Shown here in pieces: positions 55,711-64,000 of a stretch of 64,000 nt of DNA. The stretch lies in the NCBI RefSeq assembly GCF_000142905.1, contig NW_013657659.1, positions 20,233 to 84,232 of the forward strand, written 5' to 3'. The notes beneath the pieces were generated by a model. It made no database searches. It was not told where the DNA came from and was given only the letters and a program-made list of their open reading frames with translations. This stretch comes from Thecamonas trahens ATCC 50062. Lineage: Eukaryota; Apusozoa; Apusomonadida; Apusomonadidae. Position 1 is the stretch's first letter, and each line of letters opens with the position of its first letter. The translations under genes and the position numbers were made by a program.

Positions 55711-56283
55711 ATGGGCAACCGTCTTCAGAAGGAAGTGTTTGAGCGGTCACGGGGAGAATCAAGTGAGTTGGTCTTTGAGAAGGTCAAGATTGGAAGTGTG
55801 CCTCCGCTCGTCCTTGCTGCATGTGTACGGATACGATTGCGTGTGTGTGTGTGTGGGGGGGCATGACAAAGGCGAAGGAGGCAGGGCGATGATATGGGTC
55901 ATCGGATGGTAGCCGGGAGTACACACGCGAGGCGCAAGTGTTCGGTCGGTCTGTTGGTCGGTTTGGATGTAAGGAGGATGTGGTGGTATAGGGCAGACGG
56001 ATGAGGACAAGTTGCTGTCGATCTGGTGGGGGTTCGTGCGTGCTGGCATGTGATGATGGAGACAAAGTCGCTCAACCATCATCCCGGGAACAATCGAGAT
56101 TGATGTGGCGGTGGAAGAGGTCGGGGTTGTCATCATAGCTACCGTATGGCATGGCTGGTTTGGGCTGATCACAAGAGAGATCACATCTGATCACCCATGC
56201 ACAACAGCCGCTCCTCCCTCCTACCCTCCTCTCACTCTCATCACGCCCACGTCATCAGATAGGCTTGCTACCACCACTAACCA

Positions 56284-56314
<31 letters not shown>

Positions 56315-58342
56315 GGTTTTTTTTTTCGGTTTGAGAAGATCACCGTCAACGGATGCAACATCACTGAGCTGCCCGAGTTTGGGTTCGAGGATGTGGCGAG
56401 TACGCTCATCTCGCTCCACGCAGAGCGAAACAAGCTGCGGGTTCTACCGCCGGCTATGGGCGCACTAACGGCGCTTGTCTCGCTCAACCTGTTCCGCAAC
56501 AAGATCACGTCGCTCCCAGATGAACTGTTTAACTGTGTCTCGCTCCGCAAGCTCATTCTCCACAAGAATGCCCTGACTGAAATCCCGCCGGGTATTGGCC
56601 GGCTCTCCAAGCTCAAGTTCATCTTCATTGGTGGAAACAAGATCCGCGAGCTTCCGACTGAGCTGTTTGCCATTCCCAGCCTGATCGAGGTCCACGCCCA
56701 AGAGAACGCGCTTACTGAGCTTCCGGAAGGGATTGGCTCTGCTTCCCACTTGCGGATTCTCAACGTGCGCAACAACAAGATTACAAGTCTCCCGAACAGC
56801 ATCGGGAGTTTGATCGCGCTGCAGCAGCTATCAGTGTGGGGCAACAAGCTGGCCGCCATTCCGGACTCGATCGAGGGCTGCATGGCACTTACCTCTCTTG
56901 TGGCCCATCGCAATGTGCTGACTGACCTGCCGTATGGCCTCATCTTCTGCACTTTTCTGGACGAGGTCTCTATCAGCTCAAACGCGTTCTCCGGCGAGAG
57001 AAAGGTATGGCCCAAGCTCTCTGTTGCGGAGCTCAAAGCCGCCATCGCTGGGCCTTGTTGGGAGGACGCGGTCGCTGCCCGCACAGCCTCTATGCAGCCC
57101 GCGGCGATGGAAGCATCGCCTGCAATTGTTGCTGGTGCGCCGTCGTCACCATCATCGTCCTCGTCGTCCAGCTCTTCACCACCAGCTTCACCGTCGGCAA
57201 CTACCGCACCAACTGAAGCATACCCCGAGCCCGCGGCGCTTAAGTTTGATCTCGCCGACCACGAGTCGAATCCGTCCATCCCTCCTCCGGTTGTGGTTAT
57301 GTCGGCGCCATCGTCCGATGACGACAATGAGACCACAACGAAGCCGGCGAAGACCAAGAGCCGCGGCCCGCCGCGGCCCAAGTCATGGGCATCGCCGGGT
57401 GGTGGCGATTTGACGTCCGAGGCTAAAATGCAGCTGGCGGAGCGGCTGCTGTCGATGGCGCCAGACGACGGGCTCTTCACCATGACTCGCAACAAGCTCA
57501 ACGCTATCCAGCATCTACGTAAGACCGTCGAAGTCCACCATTGGCTGGTGGCGATGTTAGGCGTGCCGCTCAGCTCGGACGACCTGTGGATCGAGCTCCG
57601 TGATGGCATCAAGCTCTGCCAGATCGGCAACAAGCTGCTGCCAGGTGCGTGCCGGGTTCTTGACGACTCGCATCCATTCCACCAGCGCGACAACACAGCG
57701 TCATTTCTACGCTTTGCACGGGCGTTCGGCATGGATCCGATGCGCCTGTTTGAGGTCAACGACCTTTACCAGCGTCGCAACGTCGTCGCTGTCGTCGATG
57801 TCCTTCACGAGCTTGCGCAGAAGGCTCACGAGAAGGGCGATGGCCCGGTGGTCGAGCAGACCATTCCACTCTCGGCGTACACGCCGGCACAGATTGCGCT
57901 CGCGGTGGCGCAGCTCTCGTCACGTGAGGACCAGGCGGTCCGCAAGGCGACGCTGCGGATGTCGTCGGGTAAGAAGGCGAAGAAGAAGGCCAAGGCCAAG
58001 GCCGAGGCTGAGCCCGAGGCCAAGGCTGAGGCTGCGCTGCCCGAGGGACTTGTCGCACCGGACGAGCTCGAGTTTGCCCAGTCACTCGACGCCGCGATGC
58101 TCAATCTTCTCGAGGAGCACACCCATACCAAGCTCGACGAGCTTGTCGAGACTGCGCTTGCCCCACCGCCCGAGACGCCGCCGCCCGAGCTCGCAGATGC
58201 CGAGAGCAATGAGGCCGATACCAGCGATGTTGCTGCGACGGCAGCGAAGCCTAAGTCGCGGTCCGAGGTCCTCGTCGAGACGCATACCTGCGAGCTGGAG
58301 ACGCTACTTGCCGACGTCGACAACCTGCTCGCCGGACTGTGA
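55711..58342 (+). CDS. Leucine-rich-repeat protein with calponin-homology domain
   Basis: A first exon opens at 55711 with MGNRLQKEVFERSRG, a good N-myristoylation candidate. The body starts at about 56336 after CGGTTTGAG with (K)ITVNGCNITELPEF. The most canonical donor (GTGAGTT at 55763) is out of phase with this acceptor; donors at 55771 or 55783 fit, so the junction is unresolved. About eight or nine LRRs follow (LPxxxGxLxxLxxLxxxxNxIxxLP), then a Ser/Pro-rich linker, then a CH domain (HHWLVAMLGVPLSSDDLWIELRDGIKLCQIGNKLLPG...) and a Lys/Ala/Glu-rich end. About 690 aa. LRR plus CH resembles LRCH proteins, which link membrane and actin. Its stop lies only 7 bp from that of the RBR ligase. 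Confidence 0.8.
56284..56326. repeat. Poly-C / GGGG / poly-T tract at an intron 3' end
   Basis: About 29 C, then four G, then ten T, ending nine bases before the LRR exon. It functions at least as a polypyrimidine tract, and its true length is likely to be uncertain in the assembly. Confidence 0.85.
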
Positions 58343-58349
58343 GCTGTGT

Positions 58350-60282
58350 TCATTGGTACTCCTGCCAAGCCCGAGCCAGGTTGCCGAGGTATGTGGCAAG
58401 GACCTTACGGTAGTTCTTAAGATGAGTGACGTTCATCTCCTCGATGGGCTGCTCGATGAGCTCGGAGAGGTGCTCGGTCTTCGTCTCGAGGCTTTCTTGC
58501 TGGTCCTCGAACATGGTGCGGAGCTGCGAGTCCTCAGGCATGTAGTAGGCATGGGCGTAGGACCACTTGAGAACTTGGCGGGCCTGGATGACGAGCTCGG
58601 CGGCTTCGACGAGGAAGCGGCCATTCCAGCCGGTAGCCTCGGCGTACTCGTCGGCGGCAGCGGTGGCGGCAGCAGAGATCTTGCGGGCAAAGCCACGGGA
58701 GACGTCGTGGTTGTGGTACCGCTCAAAGTAGTGAACATAGCGGTCGTGTGACTCCTTGACCTTGGACGCCTTGGCATCCTCCTTGGCGGCCTTGGACGAC
58801 TCGTAACGATTGCACTTGTAGAAGCCGCCGGTCGACGTCCCGTGGTCCTTCCACGGCCCGCGGCAGAGCCAGCACCACTCAAAGTTGCAACCGGGTGCAC
58901 GACAGGTCATGTGCATGCAGCCCTGGTTCTTCTGGATGTGGACATTACACTTGGGACAGGGCTTGGTGTTGGCCAGGATCCATTCGGTCGACTCGGCCGA
59001 GTCTGAGTTCTTCTTGATCCAGTTCTCGACAACCTCGCACGACGCCGGGAGATGCAGCTCCTCCGAGCAGAAGAAGCACCACGCAAAGCCGCAATCGCAC
59101 TCGACAGTTGCGGTGTCAAAGCCGAGGTAGCTCGCCGCGCGATCACAGCCGCCGCGCGGGTTAGGGCACCACTTGACGCCGGCCTTGGCCGCCACGTACG
59201 AGCCGGCGAGGAACGTATCGTACCGGTCGAGCGCGGAAGCGTCGACAAGCGAGGCCACAAAACTCCGCGGCACCACCATCTTGCACTTGTCCGCCATGCA
59301 TCGCGCCATCACGCACGCGTTTCCGTTCTGAATCTCGCACTCGACAAAGCCGCGCCAACAGTGAACGCAAAACCCGTGCCCGCACTCGAGCCCGATGAGC
59401 TCGTCCTCGGCCTCCATGAAGCAGACCCCGCAGAGCTGCGGGGAGCCGGCACCCAGGACCGAGGTCGCCGGGATCTCGCCGGCGCTACTTCCGCCCACCG
59501 ATGCCCGGCACCCGTCGGGATCATCGAACCAGGCCTGCAAGGCGCGCTCGTTGTTCCACCCATGCGCCATGAGGACCGACATGGCCAGGCCATTGCTCAC
59601 CGCCAGGGTCGAACTCACCACGGCCATCTCTCTCAGCGCCTTTTCCACGATCTTGTTTGTATCCATGACCTTGACCTGCCCCGACTGCGGAGTCCGAGGC
59701 AGTGGCGAGATCAGGTAGTCGGAGCACTCGGACTCTTCCAAGAAAATGACGTCCGTGTCATCATCTGTGTCGGCCTCGAGCATCACTGACGACTCATCGC
59801 CTGACTCGGCACCAAGCTCCGAATCTGAATCAGACACCTCCTCCTTGCCCTTGTCCGGTGCGGTTAGGGCTACCATCCTCTCGTAAGGATAATACCACGC
59901 CGCAAGTGAGTCTCCCACGGCAATCTCCTCCCTTCCTCACCCCCCCCCCCCCCCCCCCCTTGCCGCACGTACGATGGACAGCGATGTTTGCCGGCGCGGC
60001 GCAAGATGACTCGCCGGATGATGAGGTCTCCTCAGACGAGAGCGAGTCCGACGATGAGCTTGATGAGCCCAAGTCTGAGCCCGAGTCTGAGGAGGATGAG
60101 CTCGAAGTAGACGACGTCGACGATCCTGATCGCGAACCTGATCCCGACGACGAGCTCGATCTCTTGCTCAGCTTGCCCACGCCCTTGCCCGCGACCTTGG
60201 CCTTGCCCGCGACCTTGGCCTTGCCTGCGACGTTGACCTTGCTTGCGACCTCGACCTTTCCATCCGATGGCTTGTCAGTCAT
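58350..60282 (-). CDS. ARIH1: Ariadne-type RBR E3 ubiquitin ligase
   Basis: The main exon is 59911-58350. The conserved part has an acidic N-terminus, a UBA-like segment (ALREMAVVSSTLAVSNGLAMSVLMAHGWNNERAL), RING1 (CGVCFMEAEDELIGLECGHGFC), IBR (WCPNPRGGCDRAASYLG...CFFC), RING2 (CPKCNVHIQKNQGCMHMTC, with the catalytic Cys before MHM) and the Ariadne helical domain. A start at ATG 59876 alone gives 508 aa. The upstream frame can be joined by a 61-nt GTACGT...GGGAG intron (59912-59972, phase 1) to exon 60282-59973 (MTDKPSDGK..., Ser/acidic-rich), giving 623 aa. I find this likely but not proven. RBR ligases receive ubiquitin as a thioester on RING2 from an E2 held by RING1; ariadne members partner with neddylated cullins. 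Confidence 0.87.
59941..59959. repeat. Poly-C tract (19 nt) in the RBR ligase intron
   Basis: An uninterrupted C run on the + strand, a G run on the transcribed minus strand, inside the proposed 61-nt intron. Confidence 0.9.
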
Positions 60283-61248
60283 GGCTCCAGCGACTGCTGT
60301 GATTGCTGGCTGAGTTGCTCCTGTGCAGCCCGTTGTTCCCTCGCTTCCACCGTCCTGTGCTCTCTTCCTGCGCGCCAACCCGGCCTCCACACAACCTTGC
60401 TGGGTATGTCTTCCAGCGTGAGGTGGCCCGTCAACCGGTAGGCCTACCGCTACCGCTCCCCTGCTCTCCATTTCCGTCACCCTCACCTCGCTTTCCTGCC
60501 GCCGTCGAACGCACCGTCTCTCGCTCATTCACCTGGCATTTCTTGTACCTCCGCCGTTCCCCCCAATTGGGGGCTGGTCCACATGGCCACATGGCCTGCT
60601 CCGGAAGCCGACGGTGACAGAGCAAGCACGTCATCGGCTTGATATCTGAGCTGGTTAGAGGGATGTCGAGCCGGTTAGGTGCTCTGATGGGGATATTGGA
60701 AGCCCCCCCCCCGTCCCCCGTGTCGAGGTGTTGAAGGTGATGGGTGGAGTTGGGATGGCTGTGGTCGGGGGGGAAGGGGGGGGGGGGGGAGGGAGTGGGG
60801 GCCGTGCACTCGGCCTGGCTGGCTGTGCACACACCCGCGCCTTCGATCTCGCCCGCAACTATACAACTTGTAGTGGCTCATACGCCATCATCCCCTTATC
60901 AATCCGACCATAAAGCCACGTCATTAGGCTATCGATATCGAGCTGCTGGATCGGATGCCAGCCGGTTGTCCCATGGCGTCGCCCCGACTGTGACCTCGCA
61001 TCACCCATGCCTTCCATCCGTCGCCCTAACACCCCTGAGCGTCACACTTTGCATCACACTCCCCCACTTTGACATCATCCATCAATCTGATCGAGTAACC
61101 ATCATATCAGCCCATCAGTCCAATCGTTCGGATGCCATCCAGCTTCCTCCCACCCGTCCGTCCGTCACCTCGCCGTGCCACGCTGTTTCCTTTGCGCTGC
61201 CGGCACTTCTCCTCCTCCCGCCACCCCACCCCATTCTCAATCACTACC
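60283..61248. other. Divergent gap RBR ligase / FAD oxidase
   Basis: 966 bp. It contains G-runs (60770-60789), C-runs (60707-60716) and pyrimidine-rich sequence towards the next start. Several ORFs cross it on both strands, but none has recognisable residues or an intelligible codon pattern. Nothing is called. Confidence 0.55.
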
Positions 61249-64000
61249 ATGGACGCCCTCCGCCATTTCTCCGTCGCAGCACGGACGATGGCGGCCAAGC
61301 CGACAAGCTCGACCTCGACCGCTACCGCCACCGTGGCTGGTACCAGCGCTGCTGCCCCATGCCGTCCATCATCATCGATGTCATCTGCGAAAGGTGTGAC
61401 TTCTGCTCGATCTGGGGAACAAGTCGCCCAAGCTGTGGCCGATCGCTCGCGGGCTTCTTGGCCTGATCCTGTCCTGCCCAATGCTGTGCTGGTGGATGAT
61501 GTTTCTCGTTTGAATGCCACTGCTGTCGAGAGAGTCGTCCAGCCCAGATCGGCTGAGGATGTTCAGATGGCTGTGGCTGCTGCTGCGGCAGATGGTCTTC
61601 CGGTCTCGGTCCGTGGAACGAGACACTCGATGGGTGGCCACACTATGGCAGCAGGTGGTGTTGTCATTGACACCACATACCTCGATGCTATCACCTGGGA
61701 CGCTTCTCGTGAGCTGATGACCATCGGGGCCGGTGCGACTTGGGCTGATGCCATCCGCTTCCTCAACCCACTCGGCAAGTCGCCGAGGACCATGCAGTCA
61801 TACTGCTCGTTCTCGGTCGGTGGCACATTGGCCGTCAACGCACATGGCATCACCACAGACTATGCTCTTGTCGAGGCCGTAACTGCCATCTCGGTAGTCA
61901 CTGCGGACGGCTTGCTTGTCTCGGCCTCCCCGACGCCGCCGATCCTGCTGCCCGCGACCTCTTTGCCGCGGCCATTGGCGGCTACGGCATGTTCGGCATC
62001 ATCGTCGACGCCACTATGCGGGTCAACGACAATGTGCCGTTGGTAATGGACGCCATGACACTCTCCATTGACGACTTTCCTCACGTCTTTGAGCCGCTCG
62101 TCGACGCCCCAGACGCCGGCGGCTTGCCGGTCGAAGCCAAGCTCGCTCGCCTCGACTTTACTACCCTTGACACTGTGGACCTTTTTGTCTTTCGTCGTGC
62201 CTCGAACCTACCCATGGCTGCCTCGCTCGATCGCAAGCCGCGCGAGATGTCGCCGCTCATGGCGATCATGTACAAGTGGGCCGCTGCCCCGCTCGCAGAG
62301 CTCCGCTTCGCCGTCGAGCGCGCCTCTGGCGCCGCCCTCGATTGGTCCGCCGAGCACACCACCGACCGCAACACCGTCATGTACGAGTCGGCCACTCCGC
62401 TCGCCCGCTTCACGGACCTCATCCTCTCTGTCAACGACACCTTTATCCTGCAAGAGTACTTTGTCCCCCGCTCGGCCTTTGCCGCCTGGATCGCCGGCGC
62501 GCGCCCCATCTACGCCGCCATGCAGGGCCATCCGCTCCTTGCCATTCTCAACACCACCATCCGCTTTGTGCACTGCGACACAACCACTCTTTTGCCGTAT
62601 GCCACTGCCCCGAACGGCTCCTACGCCTTTGTCCTCTACTATCGCCTGCGTGCCACGCCCGCCGCCGATCGCGCCCTCGCAGACATCCATGCCGCCCTCA
62701 CAGCCCTTACGCTCGATCTCGGCGGCGTCTTCTACCTCCCTTACCGCCATCACTATTCGGTGGACGACATGACCGCTGCCTATCCAAGCATTGACGCCTT
62801 TCGCGCTGCTAAGCTCCGCTTTGATCCGCAGCTGCGCTTCACGTCGGCGTGGTGGGATGCGTACCACGGCCACACCGTTGTCACATCCGCTGCTTCAGAG
62901 CCGGCCGCCTTTGCTGCTCCTGCCCCGCTGCTGGCACCATCTAGCGCACCATTCCAGCTCCCGCAGGCCAGCATCCGCCGCAACAACTCGTTTGCGAAGC
63001 TGCTCTCGACTGCTGCCGGCCGCAGCGAACTCGAATCGGGGTTTCTCGGCGAGATCTTCAACGTCGCGCCGCCGCACGATGTCATGCGTGCGGTGGTCAC
63101 TGCAGTCTGCGACAGCCGCAACTCCTGCGATGCTGATGTCTACAAAGCCCTGGTTGCCTCGGCTGCAAGCTTCAACTCGGGCCCAACTGGTGGCGCCCTC
63201 AACATGCTGCGACAGCTCCGCCAGATCCACGACCAGAAAGCTGAGCTGACACGTGAGGTTACCTCCATCATCGCTCACCTCGGCCGTGTTGGCGCCATCA
63301 ACGGCTATGTCTCCATTGGTGACTCGGGCAAGCTTGTCCTCCCGCTCATCAAGGCACTCGGCATTACCGGCGAGATCACGGTTGTTGCAGACTCGGAGCT
63401 CGCACCCACCGACGTGACAGCTGTTGTTGAGCGCGGTGCTGCAGCACCGGTTGGCACTCACGCTCTCATCTTTGACTATCCCTCGATCGCCGACGATCTC
63501 GCAGGCATCCCGTCGAACTCGGCCGACCTGGTCTCGCTCATGCAAGGTCTGCACCACTTTCCGCCAATGGTTGTTTTTGCGCTTGTTCAGCAAGTAGCCC
63601 GTATTCTGCGGCCAGGCGGTGTCTTCCTCGTCCGCGAGCACGATGCGGCACCCAAGCTGGTTCCGATGTGCGATGTCGCCCACATGGTGTTCAACGCTCT
63701 CACCAATTTATCGCCCGAAGCTGAGGCTGCCGAGATCCGCGCCTTCCGCCCACTCGACGAGTGGATCGCGCTATGCGAGGCCGCTGGCCTGAGCAACACC
63801 CAGCTCTACGAGGTCCAGGAGCGCGACCCAACCGTCGACATCATGATGGCCTTTATTGCGCCGCCGTCCGAGCAATTGCCGCACATTCCCGGCGGCGAGA
63901 TCGATGCCCGCCAGCAGCTTCCTGCCCGGCGGCAGTCGGCCGATACGGCCGCCAGTCGCTCTGCGCTGCTAGCCAAGCGCGCTGCCGCTGCTCTGATCAG
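61249..64000 (+). CDS. FAD-linked (VAO-type) oxidase fused to SAM-dependent methyltransferase (3' partial)
   Basis: The gene starts at ATG 61249 in good context and is open to the window end, so it is 3' partial with ~917 codons visible. One C must be added to CCCC 61928-61931 (VSASPDAADPAARDLFAAAIGGYGMFG). Residues ~80-230 show the VAO/PCMH FAD domain: DVSRLNATAVERVVQPRSAEDVQ, RGTRHSMGGHT (FAD-contact loop) and SFSVGGTLAVNAHG. The substrate half of the oxidase follows (RRASNLPM, YFVPRSAF, FTSAWWDAYHGHTVV). From about residue 575 a second domain begins: VGAINGYVSIGDSGKL (SAM-binding loop, motif I-like), ADLVSLMQGLHHFP and VARILRPGGVFLVREHDA, as in class I methyltransferases. Oxidation followed by methyl transfer on one substrate is inferred. 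D-arabinono-1,4-lactone oxidase-type activity is the nearest named relative of the first half. Confidence 0.8.

Noticed and set aside
59858-60313. Acidic + strand ORF (SDESESDDELDEPK...)
   Set aside because: It is the antisense of the Ser-rich proposed first exon of the RBR ligase; serine codons read backwards give acidic residues. The GTACGT donor supports the minus strand.
61290-61460. Alternative frame reading DKLDLDRYRHRGWYQRCC...
   Set aside because: It is protein-like with G/C-rich third positions, but it ends in a stop and the conserved oxidase downstream uses another frame, so it would need two extra lesions or an intron. It is recorded here because a short upstream coding segment cannot be excluded.

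Overview
The window is nuclear DNA of a compact, GC-rich unicellular eukaryote. It carries cytosolic ribosomal proteins uL4 and uL2, EHD, VPS13, GANP/Sac3, HPS3, CABLES and ariadne homologues, spliceosomal introns, short intergenic gaps and no operon structure. The gene set (CABLES, HPS3, ependymin-related and TMEM19 next to CRN-like and unclassified protist proteins), with strong G/C third positions, fits a protist near the opisthokonts. An apusomonad such as Thecamonas would fit, but that placement is my inference from gene content.

Layout, left to right: a tri-RING-like Cys-rich protein (+, 5' end outside); EHD ATPase (-); a large WD40 protein (+); a rifampin-phosphotransferase-like PEP-utilising enzyme (+); head-to-head ribosomal genes RPL4 (-) and RPL8 (+); an uncharacterised multipass membrane protein with an EF-hand (-); YIPF6-type Yip1 protein (-); a small zinc-ribbon protein (-); a secreted ependymin-related protein (+); an HPS3 homologue (+); an RS-rich ankyrin protein (-); TMEM19/DUF92 (+); a 1.9-kaa RRM+SAC3 GANP homologue (-); a secreted, probably GPI-anchored protein (-); a repeat-rich coiled-coil plus kinase (CRN-like) locus (+); RFC4 (+); CABLES (-); VPS13 (+, 3651 aa); an FMO-like oxidoreductase (+); LRR-calponin-homology protein (+); ariadne RBR ligase (-); and an FAD-linked oxidase fused to a methyltransferase (+, runs off the end).

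Functionally, membrane trafficking is prominent (EHD, YIPF6, HPS3, VPS13), with gene expression (uL4, uL2, GANP), replication (RFC4) and ubiquitin signalling (RBR) beside it. I see no evidence that neighbours form a pathway. The only suggestive pair is RPL4/RPL8, divergent from a 553-bp region with a duplicated motif.

Gene structure: most genes with an intron have a single one near the start codon. Donors are mostly GTACGT or close, acceptors AG, intron sizes about 44 to 756 nt. Convergent neighbours are separated by only 7 to 79 bp between stop codons. Thirteen positions in nine or ten otherwise conserved genes need exactly one extra base to restore the frame, mostly in short homopolymers. 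I read this mainly as base-calling or assembly undercalling, but it decides many gene models here and should be checked on reads. Intergenic stretches hold poly-C tracts and short tandem arrays (6, 8, 10, 12, 21 and 39 bp). I found no tRNA, rRNA, CRISPR, transposase or viral gene.
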